This document shows, one piece after another, positions 8,501 to 17,266 of a stretch of 64,000 bases of DNA (its first letter is position 1; every line of letters starts with the position of its first letter). The notes under the pieces are model-generated. The model did no database searches. It saw only the letters and a program-made list of their open reading frames with translations, and was not told the origin of the DNA. Position numbers and translations under genes: made by a program. This DNA is from Mycobacterium sp. SMC-8 (GTDB lineage Bacteria; Actinomycetota; Actinomycetes; Mycobacteriales; Mycobacteriaceae), in contig NZ_CP079865.1 of the NCBI RefSeq assembly GCF_025263565.1, positions 62,001 through 126,000 of the forward strand. The letters are read 5' to 3'.

Positions 8501-9859
8501 TTAGGTGGGTTGCAGTGCGGTCCAGCCGAATTCGATGAGGTCGCTCCACGGCCAGCCTCTTGGCAGCCGTAGGTAGCGGCGACGCCCTGAGGTGATGATG
8601 CGTCCGGCGACGGCAAGCAGGCGCAGGCGTAGTCGTTTGGGTTCCCAGCCTCTGGCCGGGTGGCCGGTGAAGGCCAGGACTTGGGTCCAGACCAGCAGGT
8701 CAGCGGCCAGCAGGGTGATCTCCAGCCAGATCTGATTCTGGGCGAACCCGTGAAACGGCAGGTTGGTCAGTCCGGTGTCTTTGAGGTTGCGGATGCGGTC
8801 TTCCGCGCGGGCGCGTTGACGGTGCCGGACTTCGAGATCGCAGATCGACCAACCGCGGGTGTTGGTCGCAAAGCACGTGATCCGCCACCCGTTGTCATCG
8901 GTCAGGCGCAACTGCGCGCCGGGATGGGGACGTTCTCGGCGGGCGATGACCCGCATCCCTGCCGGCCAGCCTTTCAGCGTGTCGGGCAGGTAGCGGGTCA
9001 ACTCAGCGACCTGGGCGCCCTCGCGTGGTGTGCCGTCGCCGTCGAGGGCAGCCCGCCACGCCCGCCGCGGGACCCGGCGCAGCGCTTCGACGATCGGGGG
9101 CATGCCGTAGAACCCGACTGAGTACTGCAGTCCCAGGTCGGTGATGTGGTGCAGGAAGTCCTTGACCCCGCCACCGGTGTCGGTGCGCACCAGCACCCGG
9201 GCCCGTTCGGGTTCGGGCAGTTGGGCCAACGCGGCATCCAGGACACTGATGTGGTCAGCAGCGCTGTTGGAGCCGGCTGAGCCGGGTCGCAGCAACCCGA
9301 CCAGGGCTTCACCGGATCCGTGGCTGCCGTGGTCGACGAAGGCGAGCATGGGATGAAACCCGTATCCGTACTTGAAGGTTGGGGTGGCGCCCTGTTTGTC
9401 GCTGTGGGCGGTCACCAGGGTGGCGTCCAGATCGACGATGACCTGGCTGCCTGAGGTACCGGCCAGCGGTTGCTGGCGCCGCCATATGTGCGCGCGGGCT
9501 GCTGCCCGGGCCGCGCGGATCGCCGCAACGGCGGCATCGACGTCGCCGGCCAGCGTGGCGATCAGACGTGACACGGTGGCATCGGAGGCCACCGCCCCGA
9601 ACAGCTCGGGCTGAGCACGCACCACCGCGATATCGGCGGCACAGTCACCGCCGAGTGCCACCGCGATCGCGACATCGGTGAGCACCTTGGCCGGGTCGTG
9701 CAGGGTTCGTGGTGCCCGCCACCGCTTCAAGACCTCTGACATGGCCTTTTCCAGTCCCGAGACGTGCAGCGTCCGAGCCAACAGCAGCCCGCCGGCCGAC
9801 GAGACCAACGACTCGCGACCTGAATCCACCAGCAGAGAACGAACCGCGCTACGCTTCAC
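8501..9859 (-). CDS. IS1380-family transposase (second, divergent)
   Basis: A 452-residue protein. The motifs IVDLDATLVTAHSDKQGATP, VRTDTGGG and RAEDRIRNLKDTGLTNLPF give the three acidic catalytic positions; the C-terminal part NQIWLEITLLAADLLVWTQ matches the family. It shares the fold but little sequence with the transposase at 6865-8256, so the two belong to different IS1380 subgroups and not to a duplication. It is intact. The element's right end is likely near 9900-9960; its left end lies in 8400-8500. The 244 bp between the two transposase genes hold the abutting ends of both elements. Confidence 0.9.
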   Translation of the reverse strand: MKRSAVRSLLVDSGRESLVSSAGGLLLARTLHVSGLEKAMSEVLKRWRAPRTLHDPAKVLTDVAIAVALGGDCAADIAVVRAQPELFGAVASDATVSRLIATLAGDVDAAVAAIRAARAAARAHIWRRQQPLAGTSGSQVIVDLDATLVTAHSDKQGATPTFKYGYGFHPMLAFVDHGSHGSGEALVGLLRPGSAGSNSAADHISVLDAALAQLPEPERARVLVRTDTGGGVKDFLHHITDLGLQYSVGFYGMPPIVEALRRVPRRAWRAALDGDGTPREGAQVAELTRYLPDTLKGWPAGMRVIARRERPHPGAQLRLTDDNGWRITCFATNTRGWSICDLEVRHRQRARAEDRIRNLKDTGLTNLPFHGFAQNQIWLEITLLAADLLVWTQVLAFTGHPARGWEPKRLRLRLLAVAGRIITSGRRRYLRLPRGWPWSDLIEFGWTALQPT

Positions 9860-9964
9860 CTACGGAGTGCCTTCCCGCTTTGTGAACATGGACCCTAGAC
9901 AAGTCACATTTTCTCAAACAGGACAGGCACTTCCGTGCATTACAGGTCGTGTCAACAGCCTATT

Positions 9965-10396
9965 TCACGAAACGTCGAGGCTAATCGGTGTATCCAGGCT
10001 TAGAGCCGCGGCGTTTCGAGACTCCGTTGCACGCTGCGCGCCGCCCGCGTCAGCACGCGCTCTGCGAAGGACATTTTGGAGGTCGCGAACCTCGACCTCC
10101 GCGAGAGTAGCGATCGACGCGATCGTCTGACCGCGTTCCCTCATCCGCCCGGTAACCGTTTGCAGGTTGACGAAGTGACTCACACGCTTGCGGGCTGCGT
10201 CCATGCGCACGTTTTCATTCACTTGATCGAGGCGCACAGTCTCCCAAGCGTCAACGGCGCGCAGCCGCTGGAGCAGCACACGAACCGAGGCGGCATCGTC
10301 TACGTTGGCACGTTCAAGGTTCGCGCGTTTCTCGTTCGCCCTGCGCTGCGCTTCCACCGCACGCTTGCGCGCCCGCAACTTCTCACTTCCGCTCAT
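9965..10396 (-). CDS. Basic coiled-coil/HTH-like hypothetical protein
   Basis: A 143-residue, strongly charged protein. Residues 1-60 are a predicted basic coiled coil (many Arg, Glu, Ala, no Pro). Residues about 85-115 contain RERGQTIASIATLAEVEVRDLQNVLRRA, which reads as a helix-turn-helix (Q-T-I-A-x-I-A-x-L-A-x-V). A DNA-binding role on the mobile element is plausible, such as partition or regulation. There is no named family I can assign. The gene is separated from its neighbours by more than 100 bp and probably is transcribed alone. Confidence 0.5.
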   Translation of the reverse strand: MSGSEKLRARKRAVEAQRRANEKRANLERANVDDAASVRVLLQRLRAVDAWETVRLDQVNENVRMDAARKRVSHFVNLQTVTGRMRERGQTIASIATLAEVEVRDLQNVLRRARADAGGAQRATESRNAAALSLDTPISLDVS

Positions 10397-10562
10397 AGAC
10401 GCAAACGTAGGCCGGGCCGCGCGCTATCGTCCACCACCACAGCCACATTCGCGAGCAACTAGGGCTGGCTGCTCGGAATCTCCGAACTGCCTACGATGCC
10501 ACCGCGCCATCTACGCAGGGAGAGTCGGTTACTACACCAGTCAGCGGCAAGCCGATTAACCG

Positions 10563-11483
10563 TCAGTCGTCGACGGTTGTTTCGACCTCACGGCGGCTTA
10601 TGTAGTTGCCGCGCGCCGCGCGCCTCTCTGCGTCGGCGACGTCAGCGTTGAACGTGGCGGCGAACTCTGTGTACTTGACGTCGAGCAGGCGCTCGTCAGG
10701 CGGCGCGGGTTGCACGGCGGCTGGAATTGTGAGGGCGTAGTAGGCGTAGCGGCTGTCGAGACGGTTTTCCGGCACCAAGGTGATTAGCCGTGGGGTGAGG
10801 CCGCACTCTGCCGCCAGGTTCCAAAACTCTTCGATGGTGAAGGTGGTGGTCGATGCGAAATTTCGGTCGTAGGCTGTCCCGGCGAAGCCGCGGGTCCGAC
10901 GATCGCTGGTGTGGTACTTGATTTGGACCAGCGCCGTGCCTCCGGGGGCCAACACGGTGCGGGCGATTTTAAGGATGGCCCGTACCGCGTTCGCGCCCGT
11001 CGTTAGCTCGATCACGTATAGACACAGGAAGACATCGCAGCTGCCCGCCAATCCGACGGTGGCTTGTTCGGGGCAGGCGAGGTCGATGCGCCGTGTCTCG
11101 ACGGGTGTCGTGCACGTTGCGCGGACTTGTCGGACGCATTCGTCGAGGTTTTCTTGGGAGATGTCGGCGGCGATGAAGCGCTGCGCATGGGGGGCGAAAG
11201 CCACGGCGTTTGCCCCGCCGCCGGCGCCCCACTCCATCACCGTGTTCGGGCTGGGCGAATTAAGGGCTCGGGCGAAGGTTTCATAGATCTTCCAGTGGTC
11301 GTCACCAACCTCCAGCCAGGCTTGATCGCCGATTCCGTTGCGCCAGTGTGAATTCGCTTCCCAGGCCGATCCTGTGGGCGCAGACCAGTAGCGGGCGGCT
11401 TGCCCGGCGATCCGGTTCCGGAATCGCCGCCTTCCCGCTGCTGCCAGCGCTGCTGCCAGGATTCGCTCGCCTCGCACTGCCAC
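10563..11483 (-). CDS. Class I SAM-dependent methyltransferase
   Basis: The frame is open from 11579, but GTG 11483 is preceded by GGAGG (11491-11495) at a seven-base distance and gives a 306-residue protein, so it is preferred. Motif I is VMEWGAGGGANAVAFAP, followed by the acidic turn IAADISQENLDE (motif II) and DVFLCLYVIELTTGANAV with LAPGGTALVQIKY later, the classical Rossmann methyltransferase order. No target-recognition domain of a DNA methylase and no NPPY/DPPY motif are present, so a small molecule or protein is the likelier substrate. It is divergent from the ATPase/subtilase pair, and whether it belongs with them is unknown. Confidence 0.75.
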   Translation of the reverse strand: MAVRGERILAAALAAAGRRRFRNRIAGQAARYWSAPTGSAWEANSHWRNGIGDQAWLEVGDDHWKIYETFARALNSPSPNTVMEWGAGGGANAVAFAPHAQRFIAADISQENLDECVRQVRATCTTPVETRRIDLACPEQATVGLAGSCDVFLCLYVIELTTGANAVRAILKIARTVLAPGGTALVQIKYHTSDRRTRGFAGTAYDRNFASTTTFTIEEFWNLAAECGLTPRLITLVPENRLDSRYAYYALTIPAAVQPAPPDERLLDVKYTEFAATFNADVADAERRAARGNYISRREVETTVDD

Positions 11484-11885
11484 GTCGATACCTCCGGTCA
11501 AGGACTTGTTTCCGGTTGGGCTGACAGTAACCGGCCTTCCCTGGACGTGGCCGCCTTCGACGCCGGACCGACCCCGCATTAGTCGCCGCCCTCTAGGACG
11601 CGATGATCAGCCCGCCGATTGGAACGGGTGTCGCGTCCACACCAATCAGCTAGTCAACCAGCGCCGACCATCGCTAGCGGCACACCACTGCGCCTCCAGA
11701 GACACCTCCGGGCAGCTTGTGGGCCAGCCAGCGCGCGGCCGGTGGCCGAGCGGGCAAGGAATCCTCGGACAGCTATCTGGAGGCTGTTGGCGCTGCTAGA
11801 GAGCACCACATTGTGCGGCGCTGAACCCGCGGTGGTGCGCGCATCTGCAATGATCGAGCGAGCGGCATTGTGCAAGGAGGGGGCC
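11484..11885. other. 402-bp divergent intergenic region
   Basis: It separates the methyltransferase (minus) from the ATPase/subtilase operon (plus) and must hold promoters for both. An open frame runs through it into the ATPase but lacks a Shine-Dalgarno site. AAGGAGG at 11874-11880 serves the ATG at 11886. I saw no strong inverted repeat. Confidence 0.5.
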
Positions 11886-12848
11886 ATGGCGAGGTCTGAC
11901 CTGGTGATTGATCTGGTCGAGGCGCAGCAGCGTGGCGACGTCGCCCGCTTTCGCATGCTGGTGGAGGCGATCATCGCCGAGGAGCGCAACAATCAGCACC
12001 ATCTTGTGGCTGATCGTCTGTCCGAATTGATCACCACTGCCGGTGCTCGCAGCCTGCTCGCCCGTGATGACACCGCCCGCCAGGTCGCTGATCTGGTCAC
12101 CGAAATTGTGCCTAAGCGGCGATTGTCAGAGGTGCATCTGGCGCCTGCCGTCACGGCGGCGGTGACCGAGATCATCGAGGAGCATCACCGTAGCGAGCTT
12201 CTCCGCAGCCACGGCCTGGAACCGCGTAACCGCATCCTTTTGGAAGGTCCGCCTGGTAACGGTAAAACCTCGCTTGCTGAAGCATTGGCAGCGGAGCTGA
12301 TGGTGCCGTTCTACGCCGTGCGTTACGAGGGAGTTGTATCTAGCTTTCTCGGAGAGACAACGAGTCGAATCGATCACGTTTTCGAGTTCGCAAGGACTCG
12401 GCGCTGCGTGCTCTTTTTCGACGAGTTCGACACCATCGCAAAGGAGCGCTCCGACGCGCACGAAACCGGCGAAATCAAGCGCGTCGTTTCGACGTTGCTC
12501 CTACAGATCGATCGCTTGCCCTCCCACGTCGTCGCCGTCTGCGCGACCAACCATGGCGAACTGCTCGACCGCGCGGCGTGGCGCCGCTTTCAGGTGCGTT
12601 TAACACTGCCTCCCCCGTCGCGCATACAGGCCACGGCTTTTCTCGAGCAGCTGCGTATGCGGCTCGGCGGGAACCTCGGTATGGCGCCGCGCACCCTCGC
12701 CGACAAGCTTGCGGGCGCCAGCTACGCCGACATTGAGGAGTTCGCGCTGGATGTCATGCGGCGCTATGTGTTGTCGCTACCCGATGGCCGTGTCGAGGAT
12801 GTGGTGCGCGAACGGCTCAAGCAGCGCAACGCCATGAGGGAGATGTGA
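11886..12848 (+). CDS. ietA-like: AAA+ ATPase, IetA-like partner of a subtilase
   Basis: A 320-residue ATPase starting at ATG 11886 behind AAGGAGG; an upstream extension to 11619 is open but unsupported. Residues 1-100 are a helical N-terminal domain. Walker A is GPPGNGKTS (121-129, Lys127), Walker B is CVLFFDEFDTI (Asp179, Glu180), then sensor 1 VVAVCATNH and an Arg-finger region in DRAAWRRFQVRL. It belongs to the classical AAA (FtsH/Cdc48-like) clade. The stop overlaps the GTG of the subtilase (GTGA), so they form one unit. ATPase plus S8 peptidase pairs of this type are known as the Iet anti-phage system; the ATPase presumably unfolds or gates substrates for the protease. Confidence 0.8.
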   Translation: MARSDLVIDLVEAQQRGDVARFRMLVEAIIAEERNNQHHLVADRLSELITTAGARSLLARDDTARQVADLVTEIVPKRRLSEVHLAPAVTAAVTEIIEEHHRSELLRSHGLEPRNRILLEGPPGNGKTSLAEALAAELMVPFYAVRYEGVVSSFLGETTSRIDHVFEFARTRRCVLFFDEFDTIAKERSDAHETGEIKRVVSTLLLQIDRLPSHVVAVCATNHGELLDRAAWRRFQVRLTLPPPSRIQATAFLEQLRMRLGGNLGMAPRTLADKLAGASYADIEEFALDVMRRYVLSLPDGRVEDVVRERLKQRNAMREM

Positions 12849-15421
12849 CCTCTCCGCGTCCACCGCTGTCGTTCGGCGCCCCGGTGACCGGGCCTATACC
12901 TACCGGCGCGCCCCGCTTTCCTGGAACTCGCATCGCCGGACCGGAACCGGCCCGGCAAGGGCAGCGGCTAGCACCACAGTTCGCCGCTCTCCAAGAGGCT
13001 CTGCAGGCTGGGCGCGTCGACGTGGACGGTGACACCAGTGAAGCCGATCCCGAGCTTGTGGTGGTCTTCGACCTCGCAGCGCCCGTAGCCGAGTTCGCGC
13101 GAGCCGCAGCCCGTGTGCCCGGCCTGGAGTTCCTCCTCGAAGTTGATGGCGACGAGTTCGCAGCCGACGACGACTTCCACGCCGTACGCGATGGCGAACC
13201 GAGCGACGATGCCGTGACCGACAGTCTCTATGTTGTGATGTCGAACAGCCAGGCCGTCGTTGAGCTCCTCACCCTCTTCGCGCGATGGCAGGAGAACCGC
13301 GATGCAGCAATGCCTTTCGGGTTAGCGCCCTTACGCGAGGTCTTTTCGCTGTTGCGCGAGGTGAGGCGCTGGGGACCCCAAGATCGGGTCCGCGAGACCG
13401 GTCTGCTGGAGCGCTGGCGCGAAGACGTCGCCGTCGTGGGACAGTCAGCCACCACGGCCCGCGTCGAAGTCGAGCTGTGGTTCCGCCGCGATGCCGCCCG
13501 CCGGGCGGTTGCCGAAACGACTGTACGGGAACTCATCACCGCAGCCGGCGGCCAAGTCATCACTCAATCGACACTCACCGGCATCGGCTATCACGCCATT
13601 CTCGCTGATATCCCCTACAGTCAGGTCGAAGCGGTCCTTGATCGCGGGCCCGACGCGATCGCACTGTTGACCACCGACACCATCATGTATGTGTCCCCGG
13701 CACGGCCGATGACCATTCCGTCAGCAGCGCCCTCCGACGAACCTGTTGAACCCGAAGTGTTTTCGGTGAAGCCCACCGACCGACGTCCACGGATCGCCCT
13801 GCTCGATGGCCTGCCGATGGCCGGTCACATCGCCCTCTCCGAACGACTGATCATCGACGATCCTGACCAGATCGCTGCGTCCTATACCGCATCACAGATG
13901 CAGCACGGCACCGCCATGGCGTCGCTGATTTGCCACGGCGACCTCAACGCTCCCGGCAGATCAACACAGCGCCGCGTGTACGTGCGGCCGATCATGCAGC
14001 CACACCCATTCAGTGGCCAAGGCGAGACCGTGCTGAGGGACCGGCTATTAGTCGACCTCATCCACGAAGCCTTTCGACGCCTGTTCGAGCGACACGGCCA
14101 ACACGATCCTGCGGCTCCCAGCGTGAGAATCGTGAACTTGTCCATCGGCGACCCCATCCAGATGTTCGTGCGCCGCATCAGCCCCCTAGCGAAATTGTTG
14201 GACTGGCTCGCCCACACGTACAACGTGCTCATCCTGGTCAGCGCGGGCAACCATCCCATTGACGCCGACATCCCCGCAGCAGCGCTGCTCGATGTATCCG
14301 AACTACGGCGCGCGGTGGGCACCGCCATGTACGCGCAGGCGCGCCGTCGACGACTCCTCTCCCCCGCTGAGGCAGTGAACGTCATCTCCGTGGGAGCCCT
14401 GCATGCAGACGCCGCGACCACCCCAACCAGCGACACGGTGCTCGACACCGCCGACGCGGGAATGCCCGCGCTCTACAGTCCCGTGGGTTTCGGCCACCGC
14501 AACTCGGTAAAGCCGGAAATACTGCTGCCCGGCGGTCGAAGTCTGCACCAGCGTCCGCCTTCGGCCGAAGGAACCACGACCTTGTATCCGGCGGAAACAA
14601 CGATCACCGGCCCCGGTATGCGCGTCGCCGCACCCGGACACGGCGGCGCGCTCAACGGAACGGCCTATCTGCACGGAACCAGCAACGCCACCGCCCTCGC
14701 GACGCGCACCGCCGACCACATCTTCGATGTGCTCGAAGCCCTACAGTCCGCCGACGGCGAACCACCGTTCGCCACCGCCGAATACCATCCTGTGCTTGCC
14801 AAGGCTTTGCTTGTTCACGCCGCATCCTGGGGCGCCATGCGCGAGGGGCTGACCCGCACAATAGACGGCGGCGCCGATCTCAACCGTCGTGACATCTCTC
14901 AGCTACTTGGCTACGGCGCCATCGACGCCGAACGGATCGTCACAGCCGCGACCAACAGAGTCCTCCTCCTCGGCGCCGGGTCCATCGCAGCCGACCAACG
15001 CCAGACATTTGCACTGCCTCTGCCGACCAGCCTGGCTGCGACGACCGACTGGCGACGGCTGACGATAACCCTGGCCTGGCTTTCCCCGGTCAACACAGCG
15101 ACGCGCCGACATCGTATGGCCCGCTTATCTTTCGAGCCGCCGCGTCAGCCTCTGGGAGTCGAGCGCCTGGAAGCTGAAGCGCGCGTGTCCCGCAACGGTA
15201 CGGTTCAACACGAGATTCTTGAAGGTCAGCGGGCCGTCGTGTTCACTGCCAGCGATGCGCTGGAGATCAACGTCGACTGTCGCGTCGACGCAGGACGCCT
15301 GGCGGCACCAATTCGCTACGCACTGGCGGCGACACTTGAAGTTGCCCCAACCATCCGTGCTGATATCCACCAGGACGTTCGTCAACAACTGCAAACACGA
15401 CTCCGCACCAGGACACGGTGA
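12845..15421 (+). CDS. ietS-like: Subtilisin-like (S8) serine protease, IetS-like
   Basis: An 858-residue protease without a signal peptide, so it acts in the cytoplasm. Residues 1-310 form an N-terminal region of unknown fold. The catalytic triad is Asp321 (IALLDGLP), His354 (QMQHGTAMASL) and Ser613 (LHGTSNATALATR), with the oxyanion Asn469 in LVSAGNHP. After the peptidase domain there is a beta-rich C-terminal domain of about 200 residues. The start overlaps the AAA ATPase stop. A cytoplasmic subtilase fused functionally to an AAA ATPase fits the IetAS defence architecture; its trigger and substrate cannot be read from the sequence. All catalytic residues are intact, so it should be active. 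Confidence 0.82.
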   Translation: MTSPRPPLSFGAPVTGPIPTGAPRFPGTRIAGPEPARQGQRLAPQFAALQEALQAGRVDVDGDTSEADPELVVVFDLAAPVAEFARAAARVPGLEFLLEVDGDEFAADDDFHAVRDGEPSDDAVTDSLYVVMSNSQAVVELLTLFARWQENRDAAMPFGLAPLREVFSLLREVRRWGPQDRVRETGLLERWREDVAVVGQSATTARVEVELWFRRDAARRAVAETTVRELITAAGGQVITQSTLTGIGYHAILADIPYSQVEAVLDRGPDAIALLTTDTIMYVSPARPMTIPSAAPSDEPVEPEVFSVKPTDRRPRIALLDGLPMAGHIALSERLIIDDPDQIAASYTASQMQHGTAMASLICHGDLNAPGRSTQRRVYVRPIMQPHPFSGQGETVLRDRLLVDLIHEAFRRLFERHGQHDPAAPSVRIVNLSIGDPIQMFVRRISPLAKLLDWLAHTYNVLILVSAGNHPIDADIPAAALLDVSELRRAVGTAMYAQARRRRLLSPAEAVNVISVGALHADAATTPTSDTVLDTADAGMPALYSPVGFGHRNSVKPEILLPGGRSLHQRPPSAEGTTTLYPAETTITGPGMRVAAPGHGGALNGTAYLHGTSNATALATRTADHIFDVLEALQSADGEPPFATAEYHPVLAKALLVHAASWGAMREGLTRTIDGGADLNRRDISQLLGYGAIDAERIVTAATNRVLLLGAGSIAADQRQTFALPLPTSLAATTDWRRLTITLAWLSPVNTATRRHRMARLSFEPPRQPLGVERLEAEARVSRNGTVQHEILEGQRAVVFTASDALEINVDCRVDAGRLAAPIRYALAATLEVAPTIRADIHQDVRQQLQTRLRTRTR

Positions 15422-15572
15422 CACGCGTAGTCCCGTCGACACTCTGAGCCATCTCCGGACGCGAACAGCGACGTGCGCTACTGCCGCATCGGCGAGGTCT
15501 CAAGAGAAGCCGGTGTTGGTTATCGCCAAACGGCGGTGGTTGAGACGCGCAGACTAAGGGTCGCATCCACTC

Positions 15573-15595
15573 ATCTACGTAGGACGGCAGTAGTT
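15573..15595. promoter_or_regulatory. Weak BlaI-type half palindrome
   Basis: ATCTACGTA at 15573-15581 equals the left arm of the four strong palindromes found further on; after five bases the right arm GCAGTAGTT matches TACGTAGAT at only five of nine positions. It lies about 80-100 bp before the His-rich membrane gene, the right place for an operator. It may be weak or chance. Confidence 0.3.
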
Positions 15596-15674
15596 AGTGA
15601 CGAATGAATCTCGGTCGTATTGAGATGTGGCCTCATGCAGCCAGTGTCGGGGGTGGCGCTGTCATCCTGGTTCG

Positions 15675-16511
15675 GTGGCGCCTAGGACAGCGAAGAAGAC
15701 CGACAGCCGGTTAGCGGCTCGGCTTGCCGCGCTCGCCTCACTAGGTGCTTCTGTCATCCACTTCGCCGTCGTTCCCGCCCACTGGCAGGAATGGATGCCG
15801 GCGGGCCTGTTTTTCGCTGCCATCGCGCTGTTCCAACTGTTGTGGGCGCGGCTAGTACTCACCCGTACCACCACCCCGGTGCTAGCTCTTGGCATCTTGG
15901 TCAACCTTGCCGTTATTGCGCTTTGGTCCGTGTCGAGAACCGCGGGAGCGCCGCTCGGGCCCCACGCCGGTCAAGCCGAACTGATCCAAGCCGCGGACCT
16001 ATGCGCGTTGCTGCTTCAGATCTATGTCGTCATGGGCGCTGGCTGGGTCTGGCACCGCGGCCTTCAAGGAGAACCGGTGCCCGCCTTCGGCAGTGCCATG
16101 GTGCTCCTGGGCGCGATTGGGATCGTCACGTTGGCGTCCACAGTGGGCGCTGCCTCTGGTCTACGGCACGGCCACCACGCCCCAGCCGGCGCTGAAGCAG
16201 GGGCTCATCACCACGGACCTGGTGCAGAGCAGACTGACGACCATCACAGCCATCCTGAACCATCCCCTGCAGCGCCCGCTGGGGAGCCCGCCTCCGAAGA
16301 TCACGCAACCAGTGCAGAACACGTCGACGACCATCACAATCACGATCCGGAGCCGACGTCTTCCCCGCCTGCCGTGCTCCCAGTCGAAGCTCCTGCACCA
16401 GGCGCTGGCTCTGGCGGCGCGCCTGAGCAGGCTACGCCCGTGCCCATCAGCGAGCCGCTTCCAGCGGCGACGCCGCTAGACGACCACCAAGACCACGACC
16501 ATGTGCATTGA
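15675..16511 (+). CDS. Five-pass membrane protein with a His-rich metal-binding tail
   Basis: The frame is open from GTG 15627; GTG 15675 (VAPRTAKKTDSRL...) removes a Cys/Trp-rich leader that looks non-coding and is preferred, giving 278 residues. Five membrane segments fall in the first 170 residues. The last 110 residues are Pro/Ala-rich and carry many HH, HHxH and DDHH groups (for example DDHHSH, DDHHNH, DHQDHDHVH at the very end). Such tails bind copper, zinc or nickel. The next gene cluster is a copper operon, so a copper sensor, buffer or transporter is likely. No known transporter signature is seen. It is convergent with the PPOX-fold gene. Confidence 0.6.
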   Translation: MAPRTAKKTDSRLAARLAALASLGASVIHFAVVPAHWQEWMPAGLFFAAIALFQLLWARLVLTRTTTPVLALGILVNLAVIALWSVSRTAGAPLGPHAGQAELIQAADLCALLLQIYVVMGAGWVWHRGLQGEPVPAFGSAMVLLGAIGIVTLASTVGAASGLRHGHHAPAGAEAGAHHHGPGAEQTDDHHSHPEPSPAAPAGEPASEDHATSAEHVDDHHNHDPEPTSSPPAVLPVEAPAPGAGSGGAPEQATPVPISEPLPAATPLDDHQDHDHVH

Positions 16512-16537
16512 CCTACGTCTGTATGGCCAATCCACGG

Positions 16538-16564
16538 CCTGACGGCTAGTTTCCGCCCGTCAGG
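16538..16564. terminator. Hairpin between convergent genes
   Basis: CCTGACGG (16538-16545) pairs with CCGTCAGG (16557-16564) around an 11-base loop. It lies after the His-rich membrane gene and covers the stop of the PPOX-fold gene. No T run follows on the plus strand; it may act in both directions. Confidence 0.45.
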
Positions 16565-17052
16565 TCTGCCCGCCCGATGGCGTCGCCCGGATGACGCACG
16601 ATGTCGAGGACCGACATTCCGATGCCGTAGGTGGATAACCATCGCCTCGGCCGGACCGCGATGAAGCACAGCTCAGCACGCTGAGCGACGATGCGCTCCT
16701 CGGCGGCGAGAATGCGACGGAGAAACCAGTCCGCATGGAATGCCCCTCGCGCGTCGGCGTTTTCGTGGTTCAGTATTTCGGCCGACCCCGCAAACTGCAC
16801 AGCTGCCGGCGGCATCATGGGGAGAAAGCGGTGCGGCACGGGAATGACGAAGGCTACCTGTGGTCGTCGTCGAATGTTTTTAACCTTGACGTTCGTAGTA
16901 CGGGTCGTGATGTACAACGTCAGGTTTGTGCCTTCACCGGCCGCTGCGTACGTGACGGCCGTCGCGTGGGGGTTGCCGCTGCTATCGAGCGTCGACAGGG
17001 TGCCGAACGACCGTCGTCGAATCGAATTTTCGACAGTGGCGAGGTCGGTCAC
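16546..17052 (-). CDS. Pyridoxamine 5'-phosphate oxidase-fold (flavin/F420 split barrel) protein
   Basis: A 168-residue protein. The N-terminal part FGTLSTLDSSGNPHATAVTYA and the strand LTLYITTRTTNVKVKNIRRRPQVAFVI are the usual strands of the FMN/F420-binding split beta-barrel, with the Lys/Asn-rich turn that contacts the cofactor phosphate. The length is normal for single-domain members. These enzymes reduce or oxidise small molecules; the substrate cannot be predicted. The start is GTG/ATG 17052 with a purine-rich GGAGGAAGGAG-like Shine-Dalgarno site just upstream. The 214 bp to the copB gene hold no other gene. Confidence 0.75.
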   Translation of the reverse strand: MTDLATVENSIRRRSFGTLSTLDSSGNPHATAVTYAAAGEGTNLTLYITTRTTNVKVKNIRRRPQVAFVIPVPHRFLPMMPPAAVQFAGSAEILNHENADARGAFHADWFLRRILAAEERIVAQRAELCFIAVRPRRWLSTYGIGMSVLDIVRHPGDAIGRADLTGGN

Positions 17053-17266
17053 TGGTGCTCCTTCCTCCGCTTCCCCGGCTCCGATTGGGTGGCTTGTCGC
17101 TCAGCTACACGCCGTCTACGGCGCATCCGAAGGTACCGGCGGTCGACGGATAATTGAGAATTCGACCGGCGACTGCATTTGCTTTCTTCGTGCGAAGCCC
17201 CACATGGTTGGGAGCGGCGATTCGAATTCACATGGCCGCCGGCTGCTCCACATGGTGGGCCGTCCC

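Noticed and set aside
11619..11885. N-terminal extension of the AAA ATPase
   Set aside because: No Shine-Dalgarno site, unlike AAGGAGG before ATG 11886; the extension reads as random Arg/Ala-rich sequence.
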